The position numbers and the translations under genes were made by a program. The notes under the pieces were generated by a model. The model was not told the origin of the DNA and made no database searches. It saw only the letters and a program-made list of their open reading frames with translations. 59,376 nucleotides of DNA, from assembly GCF_014203545.1 (NCBI RefSeq), contig NZ_JACHJG010000021.1, positions 1-59,376 of the forward strand. The letters are read 5' to 3'. Positions 15,027 through 24,297 of the stretch are shown here, piece after piece. This stretch comes from Streptomyces netropsis (GTDB taxonomy: Bacteria; Actinomycetota; Actinomycetes; Streptomycetales; Streptomycetaceae). Every line of letters begins with the position of its first letter. Position 1 is the first letter of the stretch.

Positions 15027-15974
15027 TTACGGGAGGGTCGCGTTGAAAGCGTTCAACGCCTCCAGCACCGGCTGGTAGTAGGTGGTGCCACCGTCGGTGC
15101 AGTTGCCGCTGCCGCCCGAGGTGAGCCCCAGGGCCTGGGTGCCGGCGAAGAGCGATCCGCCGCTGTCGCCGGGCTCCGCGCACACGTTGGTCTGGATCAG
15201 CCCGGTGACCCGGCCCTCCCGGTAGGTGACCGACGCGTTGAGGCCGGTGACCGTGCCTTGGGACACATGGCCCAGGCGCGGCCCGGTGGTGGAGCCACTG
15301 CGCTGGACGGTCTCGTTGAGCACCGCGTCACGGGCGCCGGTGATGGCCTGGGTGGTGCCGTTGTAGAGGTACACCTCGCTCGGGTGCGGGACGGCACCGC
15401 TGGCGGGGTAGACCGCGATGGCGTAGTCGTTGCCGGGGAAGCTCGACCCGTTGTCGGGAACGAGGGCGATCTCCGTCCCGCCGTCGGTCTCGGACCAGCT
15501 CTTGATCGGGTTGCCGCAGTGTCCGGCCGTGAGGAAGGCCGCCTTGCCCGCCGTCGTGACGTTGAAGCCGAGCGAGCAACGCGCCCGCACGCTGGAGGCG
15601 TTGGAACCGTAGATCGCGTCTCCGCCGCGGATGAACGGCTTGATCTCCGTGGCGATTCTCTTCAGCTCCACCGTCTCGCCGAGGGGCTTGAGGACGGTAT
15701 CGAGCTGGGTCAGCTTCGCGCCTGTGACCGTTGGGTCAGCGGTGACGACGACCCGATTGAGCTTGGGATCCGTCACCCATGCGGTGCCGGGGATCTCTTC
15801 ACTGGCGTCCAGCGTCGCCATGGTGGCGGCCAGCGTTTCGTCCGCGAAACGGACGGCCCGGGTCCGGGCGGTCGAGGCATCGGCGCTGTGCGGAGTGAGG
15901 CTGACTGCGGCCAGCACGGCGAGTGCGGTGGCTGCGAGAGTGGCGACGCGGCGGAGTGGAGCGGAAGGTTGCAA
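15027..15974 (-). CDS. Secreted streptogrisin-type serine protease (S1 family)
   Basis: A 315-aa preproprotease. The signal peptide is RRVATLAATALAVLAAVSLTPHSADA, followed by a propeptide of about 100 residues and a chymotrypsin-fold mature domain. The triad is visible: His in LTAGHCG, Asp in GNDYA, Ser in EPGDSGG. Cysteines sit where streptogrisins form disulfides. The TTG at 15972-15974 was chosen because GGGAG lies 6 nt upstream and it places the signal peptide at the N-terminus; an ATG 57 nt further up is possible. An SSI-type inhibitor is encoded at 31334. Confidence 0.9.
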   Translation of the reverse strand: MQPSAPLRRVATLAATALAVLAAVSLTPHSADASTARTRAVRFADETLAATMATLDASEEIPGTAWVTDPKLNRVVVTADPTVTGAKLTQLDTVLKPLGETVELKRIATEIKPFIRGGDAIYGSNASSVRARCSLGFNVTTAGKAAFLTAGHCGNPIKSWSETDGGTEIALVPDNGSSFPGNDYAIAVYPASGAVPHPSEVYLYNGTTQAITGARDAVLNETVQRSGSTTGPRLGHVSQGTVTGLNASVTYREGRVTGLIQTNVCAEPGDSGGSLFAGTQALGLTSGGSGNCTDGGTTYYQPVLEALNAFNATLP

Positions 15975-16173
15975 GGAATCTCCCGAGTGACTGCCGGAAC
16001 CACGAGTCCGGAAGGCGAGATCCCACGCCATGCGGCGCGGAAGCGGTCCCCATCCTCACAACGGGTGAATGGCCCATGTGCGCACGGTAGTTGCCTGATT
16101 GTGTAAACCACCCGGAAAAGTGACAGAACCGCCAACTGGCGTTCCTTCAGCGCGTGTTCGTGCTGCATCGAGC

Positions 16174-16317
16174 GATCAACGGACCAGCCCGGAGTACGTG
16201 GACGTGGTCCGGCGCTACGAGGCCGCCGTCGAGGCCGCGGGTTCAGTCGATGGCGGTGCCTCCGGCCGGGCGTTCCGGGGGTTCGCCGTCCCGGAGACGG
16301 CCCCCGAGGACAACTGA
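16174..16317 (+). pseudogene. Second copy of the 45-aa peptide gene, start altered
   Basis: The frame encodes SPEYVDVVRRYEAAVEAAGS, a Gly-rich hinge and FRGFAVPETAPEDN, closely matching the peptide at 6283-6420. The 5' end differs: where copy 1 has ATGGAATGGATCAAC, this has ATCGAGCGATCAAC plus about 7 extra bases, so the matching ATG and its frame are lost. A GTG or TTG further upstream (16123 or 16099) could still open the frame, giving up to 72 aa. It may be a decayed copy or a diverged gene. Confidence 0.5.
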
Positions 16318-16421
16318 CCTCGTGGCCGGGCCGCCCCCCTGACCTGCGGTCTCAGCGGTCACGCATCCCGTGGCGGCCCGTCGTGCGGGACTTCCGTCGG
16401 CCGGCCGCCACGGGGCTTCTG

Positions 16422-17087
<666 letters not shown>

Positions 17088-17351
17088 CTGACACCTTCCT
17101 GGAGGCGGCCGACGGCGTCGCCGACGGCATGGAGTCTGCGCGAAGCGGGCCGAACGGCGGTCGAGTGCGTCTCGACCGCCGCTGGAGTGCGTGGTGCGTG
17201 TGTCGGGCGCGCGTCCGAAGTGCGAGTCGGCGTGCTGATCCCGGCGGGGGCGGGCCGGTCGGCGGGCCGCCCATGCTGGACGTCCCCCGTTTCCGCGGCG
17301 AGGGAGCGGGGGCGGCGGCGCGGATCTCCCGGCGGGCTGCGCATGGCGGTA

Positions 17352-17440
17352 GCCCTGAGGGCCGGTCGGCGTGGCCCGGGGGCCGGTGGGCGTGGCTCGG
17401 AGGGTCGATGGGGCGTGGCCCGGGGGCCGGTCGGCGTGGA
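17352..17440. repeat. Imperfect GC-rich tandem repeat
   Basis: About four diverged copies of a unit near GGTCGGCGTGGCCCGGGGGCC, about 21 bp, lie between the GGDEF gene and the secreted-protein gene. No coding function seen. Confidence 0.6.
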
Positions 17441-17747
17441 CCACCCCATCGTTCGACCTGCGTGGGGAGCGCCCGTGGGCCATGTCCGAGATTGGCCAAA
17501 ATCATGCCGAAACGTTTCATTGCCCGGGGTGTACGGGCTCCGTGGGCAGGGTGAGGACCTCGGGCGGGGGCTTGGGGGAGTGGTCGGGGTTTATTCCTGA
17601 GTGCTCATGCTTGCGAGGGAATGGTGAAGGACGAGTGGTTCGGTGGGGATTCGGTGGGCAATTCTTGGAGCGCGACGTCGAAACATCGCCTGGCGGTCGG
17701 CCAACTGCCCGGCAATAAGCAGTAGTTCCGTTCTGGAGGAAATTGAC

Positions 17748-18053
17748 ATGGCAAGTGCCCGTACCGCCGCCCGCGTCGCCGCCGCAGTCGCGGCCCTGCC
17801 GATGGCCGCCGTTCTGTTCTCCGGCGTGGCCCAGGCCGACGACGGCAACCAGGTGGCGAACCGGGGTTCCAACGCCGCTGCCGCCTCGATCGTGGGCAGC
17901 GGGGTCGGTGACGACAACGCGGGAAACTCCACCACCGGCCAGCAGCAGGCCACGGGTACCGGCGCCTCGAACCAGAACAACACGGCCAGCGTCAACGGCT
18001 CCGGCCCCACCGACATCCGTCAGCAGAACATCGAGGTGGTCTTCGCTGACTGA
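17748..18053 (+). CDS. Small secreted Asn/Gly-rich protein
   Basis: A 101-aa protein with a clear Sec signal peptide (TAARVAAAVAALPMAAVLFSGVAQA, cleaved near residue 30). The mature part is about 70 residues, rich in Asn, Gly, Ser, Thr and Gln and free of Cys (GNQVANRGSNAAAASIVGSG...). This low-complexity polar pattern resembles cell-surface amyloid-type proteins such as rodlins, but no rodlin or chaplin motif is present. The ATG at 17748 follows GGAGG. A strong terminator follows. Role unknown; secretion is well supported. Confidence 0.75.
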   Translation: MASARTAARVAAAVAALPMAAVLFSGVAQADDGNQVANRGSNAAAASIVGSGVGDDNAGNSTTGQQQATGTGASNQNNTASVNGSGPTDIRQQNIEVVFAD

Positions 18054-18062
18054 TTGAACCCA

Positions 18063-18101
18063 AGGCGCCGCCGGGGGCAGGGGTGACCCCGGGGCGGCGC
18101 C
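18063..18101 (+). terminator. Terminator after the secreted-protein gene
   Basis: Arms GGCGCCGCC and GGCGGCGCC with a GGGG/CCCC inner pair, starting 10 nt after the stop codon. Confidence 0.75.
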
Positions 18102-18135
18102 GTTCATGGGGAGAGAGTGGACAGGGTCCGGAAGC

Positions 18136-18230
18136 GGGGGGGGGGGGGGGGGGGGGCCCGGGGGGGGGGCCTTTTTGTGGTTTGTGGGGGCCCGGGCGGG
18201 GGCGGCGGGGCGCCGGGGGGCCCCCCCCCG
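18136..18230. repeat. Homopolymer G/C tracts
   Basis: A run of 21 G (18136-18156), CCC, then 10 G, followed shortly by further G and C runs. No gene spans it. Such tracts are unstable in replication and error-prone in sequencing. Confidence 0.9.
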
Positions 18231-18239
18231 CTTCTGTTT

Positions 18240-18355
18240 GTGGCGTGTGTACCTCCGCTGCGCGGCGGTGTCCTCAAGCGCCGGACGGGCTGAATTGCAG
18301 CCCTGCGGGCGCTTGAGGACGCGCCCGCAGGGCGCTCGCCGTCGCAGGCGGCGCG
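18240..18355. repeat. Dispersed intergenic repeat, copy 1
   Basis: Contains CTCAAGCGCCGGACGGGCTG, a GCCCTGCGGGCGCTTGAGGA return arm, and CGCAGGGCGCTCGCCG. Parts of the same sequence recur at about 33676 and 40603, all outside genes. This type of hairpin repeat is common in Streptomyces intergenic regions. Confidence 0.75.
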
Positions 18356-18400
18356 GACGGCCCGCCGTCGTCAGGGCAAACTCTTGACGCTGACGCCTAT

Positions 18401-18415
18401 CTGACGGACAGTCAG
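18401..18415. promoter_or_regulatory. Candidate operator before the hydratase/thiolase operon
   Basis: CTGAC-GGACA-GTCAG, an inverted repeat 34 bp before the GTG at 18449, with flanking TAT/GTA extending the symmetry. TTGACG at 18384-18389 may be the -35. It fits a TetR-family site; no such regulator is adjacent. Confidence 0.5.
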
Positions 18416-18448
18416 GTATAGGGCGGTCCGCGACCGGAGGGAGCCACC

Positions 18449-19783
18449 GTGAGTGACCTGTACCAGCGGCTGCGCGCCTTCGAAGGCCGTCCCGCCGCCG
18501 TCTCCGGGCAGGGCAGCGAGCCCGTCAACCTCTCGATGATCAGGCACTGGTGCGAGGTCCTCGGCGACACCGACCCCGCCTACACCGGCAAGGACCCCGT
18601 CGCCCCCGCCACCATGCTCCAGGCCTGGACCATGGGCGGCATCGAAGGCCCCCAGAGCCGCTCGCCCGCCATCGACGAGCTCTTCGCGCTGCTCGACGGC
18701 GCGGGATACACCGCCGTGGTCGCCACCGACTGCGAGCAGGAGTACGTACGGGCGCTGCGGCCCGGCGAGACGATCACCTTCGACTCCGTCATCGAGTCGG
18801 TCTCGCCCCGCAAGACGACCCGCCTCGGGGCCGGGCACTTCGTCACCACGCGCATGGAGATACGGGCCGACCACGAGCCCGCCGGTACGCACCGCTTCCG
18901 CATCCTCAAGTACGCGCCGCGCAAGGCCGTCAAGGAACGGGGCGAACGGCCCCGGCCCGTGATCAACCGGGACAACGCCGGATTCTGGGAGGGCGTCGCC
19001 GCCCACAAGCTGCTCTTCCAGCGGTGTGACGCGTGCGGGACGTCGCGCTTCCCGTGGCTGCCGGGGTGCGGCGGCTGCGGCTCGCCGGAGTGGACGGCCG
19101 TCGAGGCGTCCGGTGCCGGGACCGTCCACTCGTATGTGGTCATGCACCACCCGCCCTTCCCCGCCTTCGACCCGCCGTACGCGGTTGCCCTGGTCGAACT
19201 CGCCGAGGGCGTACGGATGATCAGCAACATCACCGGGGTCGCCGCCGACCGGGTGCGGATCGGGATGCCGGTCACGCTGGAGTTCCTACGGGTGGCCCCG
19301 GACCAGGAGCTGCCCGTCTTCCGGGCTGTGGCCTCCGAGGGCGGGCCGCCCCCCACGGAGACCGATCCCCGCGCGGAACCCCCTACCGGTGGAGGCGACC
19401 GCACCGAACTCCCCCCGCTCACCGTCCCCATAACCCGCACCCTGATCATCGCGGGCGCCATCGCCTCCCGGGACTTCAAGGACGTCCACCACGACCCCGA
19501 AGCCGCCCGGGCCGCCGGTTCCCCGGACATCTTCATGAACATCCTCACCACCAACGGCCTCGTCGGCCGCTACATCACCGATCACCTCGGCCCCGGGGCC
19601 GAGCTCCGCAAGGTCGCCATCCGGCTCGGGGCGCCCAATCGCCCAGGCGACGAGCTGGTCCTGACCGGGACGGTCACCTCCCTGCGGGGGCGGACCGCCG
19701 AGGTCGCGGTCGTCGGGGCCAACGGGCTCGGCCGCCATGTGACCGGCAGCGTCACCGTCACCCTGCCCGAGGCCACCGCGTGA
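18449..19783 (+). CDS. MaoC-like hydratase fused to DUF35/OB-fold and second MaoC domain
   Basis: A 444-aa fusion. Residues 1-160 are an N-terminal MaoC-like dehydratase half. About 170-290 is a DUF35 module: a zinc ribbon (CDACGTSRFPWLPGCGGCG) and an OB fold. About 320-444 is a second hotdog domain with the hydratase motif SRDFKDVHHDPEAARAAG. In steroid-degrading actinobacteria ChsH1 and ChsH2-DUF35 are separate subunits that hydrate enoyl-CoA and hand the product to the aldolase Ltp2; here they appear fused. GTG start behind GGAGGGAG. It overlaps the next gene as GTGA. The substrate is unknown; no ring-degradation genes are in the window. Confidence 0.82.
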   Translation: MSDLYQRLRAFEGRPAAVSGQGSEPVNLSMIRHWCEVLGDTDPAYTGKDPVAPATMLQAWTMGGIEGPQSRSPAIDELFALLDGAGYTAVVATDCEQEYVRALRPGETITFDSVIESVSPRKTTRLGAGHFVTTRMEIRADHEPAGTHRFRILKYAPRKAVKERGERPRPVINRDNAGFWEGVAAHKLLFQRCDACGTSRFPWLPGCGGCGSPEWTAVEASGAGTVHSYVVMHHPPFPAFDPPYAVALVELAEGVRMISNITGVAADRVRIGMPVTLEFLRVAPDQELPVFRAVASEGGPPPTETDPRAEPPTGGGDRTELPPLTVPITRTLIIAGAIASRDFKDVHHDPEAARAAGSPDIFMNILTTNGLVGRYITDHLGPGAELRKVAIRLGAPNRPGDELVLTGTVTSLRGRTAEVAVVGANGLGRHVTGSVTVTLPEATA

Positions 19784-20946
19784 GCGCCCGGCGGGCCAAC
19801 AGCCTCGGCGGCAGGGCTGCCGTCGTCGGGATCGGCGCGACCGCGTTCTCCAAGGACTCCGGGCGCAGCGAGCTGGCCCTCGCGGCCGAGGCCGTGCGGG
19901 CCGCGCTCGCCGACGCCGGTCTCACCCCCGCCGACGTCGACGGCATGGTCACCTTCACCATGGACACCAGCCCCGAGATCACCGTCGCCCAGGCGACCGG
20001 CATCGGCGAGCTGTCCTTCTTCTCCCGCGTGCACTACGGCGGCGGGGCCGCCTGCGCCACCGTGCAGCAGGCCGCACTGGCCGTCGCCAGCGGGCTCGCG
20101 GAGGTCGTCGTCTGCTACCGCGCGTTCAACGAGCGCTCCGGCCGTCGCTTCGGCGCCGGGGTCCAGCGGCGCGAGCCGTCCGCCGAGGGGGTGGCGCTCG
20201 GCTGGGCGCTGCCGTTCGGGCTGCTCACCCCCGCGTCCTGGATGGCCATGGCCGCCCGCCGCTATCTGCACGCGTACGGCCTGGAGCCCGAGGTCTTCGG
20301 GCACGTCGCCGTCACCGCCCGCCGCCACGCGGCCACCAACCCGGCCGCGCACTTCCACGGCCGGCCGATCACGCTCGCCGACCACGCCGCGTCCCGCTGG
20401 ATCGCCGAACCGCTGCGCCTGCTGGACTGCTGCCAGGAGACCGACGGCGGTCAGGCGCTCGTCGTCACGTCCGTCGAGCGGGCCCGCACGCTGCGGCACC
20501 CGCCGGCCGTGATCGCCGCGGCGGCGCAGGGCGCGGGCCGGGCGCAGGAGCAGATGACGAGCTTCTACCGCGACGACCTGACCGGGCTGCCCGAGATGGG
20601 GCTGGTGGCCCGGCAGCTGTGGCGCACCAGCGGGCTGGGACCGGGCGACATCGACGTGGGCGTCGTCTACGACCACTTCACCCCGTTCGTGCTGACGCAG
20701 CTGGAGGAGTTCGGTTTCTGTCCGCCCGGCGAGGGGGCCGCGTTCGTGGCGTCCGGGGCGCTGCCGCTCAACACCCACGGCGGGCAGCTCGGCGAGGCGT
20801 ATCTGCACGGCATGAACGGCGTGGCCGAGGCCGTGCGGCAACTGCGCGGCACCGCGGTCAACCAGGTCGCGGGGGCTCGGCACGCGCTCGTCACGGCGGG
20901 CACCGGCGTCCCCACGTCCGGGCTGATTCTCCGCGCAGACGGATGA
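19780..20946 (+). CDS. Thiolase-fold lipid-transfer protein / aldolase (Ltp2-like)
   Basis: A 388-aa thiolase-superfamily protein without decarboxylating or ketosynthase signatures. It opens with AAVVGIGATAFSKDSGRSELALAAEAVRAALADAGL, has GGGAACATVQQAALAVASGLAEVVV near 85-110 and NTHGGQLGEAYLHGMNGVAEAVRQL near 330, and matches the SCP-x/Ltp2 type. Ltp2 is a retro-aldolase that docks on the DUF35 part of ChsH2, which here is the overlapping upstream gene. Translational coupling supports a complex of the two products. Confidence 0.85.
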   Translation: MSARRANSLGGRAAVVGIGATAFSKDSGRSELALAAEAVRAALADAGLTPADVDGMVTFTMDTSPEITVAQATGIGELSFFSRVHYGGGAACATVQQAALAVASGLAEVVVCYRAFNERSGRRFGAGVQRREPSAEGVALGWALPFGLLTPASWMAMAARRYLHAYGLEPEVFGHVAVTARRHAATNPAAHFHGRPITLADHAASRWIAEPLRLLDCCQETDGGQALVVTSVERARTLRHPPAVIAAAAQGAGRAQEQMTSFYRDDLTGLPEMGLVARQLWRTSGLGPGDIDVGVVYDHFTPFVLTQLEEFGFCPPGEGAAFVASGALPLNTHGGQLGEAYLHGMNGVAEAVRQLRGTAVNQVAGARHALVTAGTGVPTSGLILRADG

Positions 20947-20998
20947 ACGGAGGGCGTGTCGGCTCGGGCGGCCGGAGCCGGGCACCTTCACTCGCGGT

Positions 20999-21838
20999 AT
21001 GGACCGACGAAGAAAGATCATCGGATATCTCGTCGCCCTGACGGCCGCGGCGGTGCAGGTGGTCGGCGGGGCCGGACCGGCGTCGGCGGACGATCGGGGC
21101 GACCCCCGGGACGAGGGGGCGGTGATCTTCCGCGGCAAGGGCATCGACGCCTGCCAGGCCCCGTCGCTGAACACCCTCAGTGCCTGGGAGTCCTCCCCCT
21201 ACGAGGCGGTCGGCGTCTACTTCGGGGGCCGCGCCCGCGCCTGCCCGAACCAGCACTACCTCAGCCGGAGGTGGCTGACCGGCGCCAAGGACCTGGGCTG
21301 GCGGGTACTGCCCGTCTACGTCGGCTCCCAGTCCCCCTGCGTCTCCGCCTCCCACAAGCGGGGCTTCTCCATCAGCGACGACGAGCCCTGGGACCAGGGC
21401 ATCGAGGAGGGCGAGGACGCCGTGCGCCGGGCCTCCGCGCTCGGCATCGCGTCCCGCAGCCCGATCTACCTCGACATGGAGGCCTACAACTACCGGGACG
21501 CCGACTGCGCCCGGGTCACCCTCTCCTTCATCCGCGGCTTCAGCCGCGCGGTCGGACACCTCGGCTACATCCCCGGCTTCTACAGCAGCGCCAACGCGGG
21601 CGTGCGGCACATGGACAACGCCCGTCGGGACGGGCGCAGCTCCCTGCCGGAGGTGATGTGGTTCGCCCGCTGGCGCGTCTCCCCCTCGACGACCGGTGAA
21701 CCGAACCTGGGCTCCAGGGCCTGGACCCCGCACCGACGCATCCACCAGTACGCGGGGAACGTCACCGAGACGTACGGCGGCCGCACATTGAACATCGACC
21801 GGAACCAGATCGACGCACCCGTCGCCATCATCAGATGA
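20999..21838 (+). CDS. Secreted DUF1906 (glycoside-hydrolase-like) protein
   Basis: A 279-aa protein with a signal peptide (IIGYLVALTAAAVQVVGGAGPASA) and a DUF1906 TIM-barrel-like domain: GKGIDACQAPSLNTLSAW, VGVYFGGRARAC, WRVLPVYVGSQSPC, IYLDMEAYNY and GYIPGFYSSANAGV. This is the Rv2525c-like group of Tat- or Sec-exported cell-wall proteins. Cys residues may form disulfides. Acidic residues in YLDMEAY could be catalytic. The ATG at 20999 has a weak ribosome site. It lies 52 nt after the thiolase but is probably functionally separate. Confidence 0.88.
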   Translation: MDRRRKIIGYLVALTAAAVQVVGGAGPASADDRGDPRDEGAVIFRGKGIDACQAPSLNTLSAWESSPYEAVGVYFGGRARACPNQHYLSRRWLTGAKDLGWRVLPVYVGSQSPCVSASHKRGFSISDDEPWDQGIEEGEDAVRRASALGIASRSPIYLDMEAYNYRDADCARVTLSFIRGFSRAVGHLGYIPGFYSSANAGVRHMDNARRDGRSSLPEVMWFARWRVSPSTTGEPNLGSRAWTPHRRIHQYAGNVTETYGGRTLNIDRNQIDAPVAIIR

Positions 21839-22001
21839 GGCCCCTCTTCCCGTAGCGCCTCGCAGCGGACCCCCATACCGACCCTGACCGCCCTCCCCCT
21901 CCAGGAGGTGGGGACAGCCCCACCACTACGACCTGAGGCTGACCGTTCTTCGGCACCTGCGGCCGATCCGCGCGGACGGGCGCACTCCTAGCGTTGAAGA
22001 C

Positions 22002-22532
22002 ATGAACACGTCCGTGTGCACCAGCGCATCCACCGCCGTGTACCCGTCGTTCTCGTCGTACGTACGGGCGCGTGGACCGGTCCTCCAGCGCACCGCCCGC
22101 TCGCTCACCTCGAACCCGTGCGACGCCGAGGACCTGCTGCAGACGGCCCTCACCAAGACGTACCTGGCCTGGGAGCGCATCGAGGACCACCGGGCGCTCG
22201 ACGGTTACGTACGCCGGGCGCTGGTCAACACCCGCACCTCGCAGTGGCGCAAACGACGGGTCGACGAGTACCCCTGCGAGGAGCTTCCCGAGCGCGAGGC
22301 GGCCCCCCAGACCGACCCCGCCGAGCAGCAGGTGCTGCGCGACGCCATGTGGCGCGCGGTGCGCCGGCTCCCGGAGCGGCAGCGGGCCATGGTCGTCCTC
22401 AGGTACTACGAGGACATGACCGAGGTACAGACCGCCGAGCTGCTCGGCGTCTCCGTCGGCACGGTCAAGAGCGCCGTCTCGCGCGCCCTCGGCAAGCTGC
22501 GCGAGGACCCCGAACTGGCCCACGCGGCGTGA
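22002..22532 (+). CDS. SigE-family ECF RNA polymerase sigma factor
   Basis: A 176-aa sigma factor. Region 2 (YPSFSSYVRARGPVLQRTARSLTSNPCDAEDLLQTALTKTYLAWERI) and region 4 (LPERQRAMVVLRYYEDMTEVQTAELLGVSVGTVKSAVSRALGKLR) are both complete. The HTH in region 4 recognises -35 elements. The short form without extra domains matches the many SigE-like ECF factors of Streptomyces. No anti-sigma gene is adjacent, so its control cannot be read. The ATG at 22002 has a poor GAAG site. Confidence 0.92.
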   Translation: MNTSVCTSASTAVYPSFSSYVRARGPVLQRTARSLTSNPCDAEDLLQTALTKTYLAWERIEDHRALDGYVRRALVNTRTSQWRKRRVDEYPCEELPEREAAPQTDPAEQQVLRDAMWRAVRRLPERQRAMVVLRYYEDMTEVQTAELLGVSVGTVKSAVSRALGKLREDPELAHAA

Positions 22533-22631
22533 TGCGTCCGTCACCCCGCGGGTAGTGACTTACCGGGAGACACCACAGCACAATCAGCGGACAAATACCC
22601 GTCCGTAACCCGGTCTTTCGGGAGGCCCCCG

Positions 22632-24287
22632 GTGCTGAGCACGATGCAGGACGTACCGCTGACAGTGACCCGCATTCTCGTCCACGGTGCGCTCGTGCAC
22701 GGGGACGCGAAGGTCACGACCTGGACCGGGGACGGCGAGCCGCACCGCCGTACCTTCCGAGAGGTCGGCGATCGGTCCTCGCAGCTCGCCCACGCCCTCC
22801 GCGACGAGCTGGGGGTGACGGCCGACGAGCGGGTCGCGACCCTCATGTGGAACAACAGCGATCACCTCGAGGCGTACCTCGCGATCCCCGCCATGGGCGC
22901 GATCCTGCACACCCTCAACCTGCGGCTGCCCCCCGAGCAGCTGGCCTGGATCGTGCGGCACGCCGCCGACCGCGTCGTGATCGTCAACGGCACGCTGCTG
23001 CCGCTGCTCGCGCCCCTGCTGCCGCACCTCGACTCCGTCGAGCACGTCGTCGTCTCGGGCCCGGGCGACCGGTCCGTGCTGGAGGGCTGCCGCCCCCGCG
23101 TGCACGAATACGACGAGCTGATCGCGGGCCGCCCCACCGAGGGCTACGACTGGCCGGAGCTGGACGAGCGGCAGGCCGCCGCCCTTTGCTACACCTCCGG
23201 GACGACGGGCGAGCCCAAGGGCGTCCTCTACAGCCACCGGTCGATCTACCTGCACGCCATGGAGGTCAACGCCGCCGCGTCCTTCGGGCTGACCCCGGCC
23301 GAGATCTGTCTGCCGGTCGTGCCGATGTTCCACGTCAACGCGTGGGGGCTGCCGTACGCCGCGTTCATGGCGGGCACCTCGCTGCTGATGCCCGACCGCT
23401 TCCTCCAGCCCGCGCCGCTCGCCGCGATGATCGCGAGCGAGCGCCCCACGGTCACCGCCGGCGTCCCCACCATCTGGCAGGGTCTCCTCGCCGAACTCGA
23501 CGCCAACCAGCAGGACGTGTCCTCCCTGCACACCGTGATCAGCGGTGGTTCCGCCTGCCCGCCCTCCCTGATGAAGGCGTTCGAGGAGCGGCACGGGCTG
23601 CGGCTCATCCAGGCCTGGGGCATGACCGAGACCTCGCCGCTGGGCTCCGTCGCCCGCCCGCCGGCCGGGGTGAGCGAGGAGGAGGCATGGCCGTACCGCG
23701 TCTCGCAGGGCCGGCTGCCCGCCTCGGTGGAGTTCCGGCTGGCCGGTCCCGGCGGCGGGTTCCTGCCCTGGGACGGCACGTCGGCCGGTGAGCTGGAGGT
23801 CCGCGGCCCGTGGATCGCGGGCTCCTACTACGGCGGCGCGGCGGACGAGCCGTTCCGCCCCGAGGACAAGTTCAGCCCCGACGGCTGGCTGCGCACCGGC
23901 GACGTCGGCACGATGACCCCGGACGGCTTCCTGACCCTCACCGACCGGGCGAAGGACGTCATCAAGTCGGGCGGCGAATGGATCTCCTCGGTCGAGTTGG
24001 AGAACCATCTGATGGCCCACCCGGAGGTCGCCGAGGCCGCCGTCGTGGCCGTGCCGGACGAGAAGTGGGGCGAACGCCCGCTGGCTGCCGTGGTGTTGAA
24101 GAACGGCTCGGCCGTCGAGTACGTGGCGCTGCGGTCCTTCCTCGGCGAGCGGGTCGCTCGGTGGCAGCTCCCGGAGCGCTGGGTGCTGATCCCCTCGGTG
24201 CCGAAGACGTCGGTGGGCAAGTTCGACAAGAAGGTGCTGCGCAAGCAGTACGCCGACGGGGAGTTGGACGTCACCGTCCTCGGCTAG
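22632..24287 (+). CDS. Long-chain fatty-acid--CoA ligase (acyl-AMP-forming)
   Basis: A 551-aa ANL-superfamily enzyme. The P-loop YTSGTTGEPKG is at 187-197, then FHVNAWGLPYAAF, QAWGMTETSP (A5), GWLRTGDVGTM (A7), RAKDVIKSGGEWISS (A8) and a final PKTSVGKFDKKVLR with the A10 lysine. It activates a fatty or other carboxylic acid to acyl-CoA. The GTG at 22632 follows GGGAGG. It could feed acyl-CoA to the hydratase/aldolase pair 2 kb upstream, but DUF1906 and sigma-factor genes intervene. Confidence 0.95.
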   Translation: MLSTMQDVPLTVTRILVHGALVHGDAKVTTWTGDGEPHRRTFREVGDRSSQLAHALRDELGVTADERVATLMWNNSDHLEAYLAIPAMGAILHTLNLRLPPEQLAWIVRHAADRVVIVNGTLLPLLAPLLPHLDSVEHVVVSGPGDRSVLEGCRPRVHEYDELIAGRPTEGYDWPELDERQAAALCYTSGTTGEPKGVLYSHRSIYLHAMEVNAAASFGLTPAEICLPVVPMFHVNAWGLPYAAFMAGTSLLMPDRFLQPAPLAAMIASERPTVTAGVPTIWQGLLAELDANQQDVSSLHTVISGGSACPPSLMKAFEERHGLRLIQAWGMTETSPLGSVARPPAGVSEEEAWPYRVSQGRLPASVEFRLAGPGGGFLPWDGTSAGELEVRGPWIAGSYYGGAADEPFRPEDKFSPDGWLRTGDVGTMTPDGFLTLTDRAKDVIKSGGEWISSVELENHLMAHPEVAEAAVVAVPDEKWGERPLAAVVLKNGSAVEYVALRSFLGERVARWQLPERWVLIPSVPKTSVGKFDKKVLRKQYADGELDVTVLG

Positions 24288-24297
24288 TGCTCGTGTG

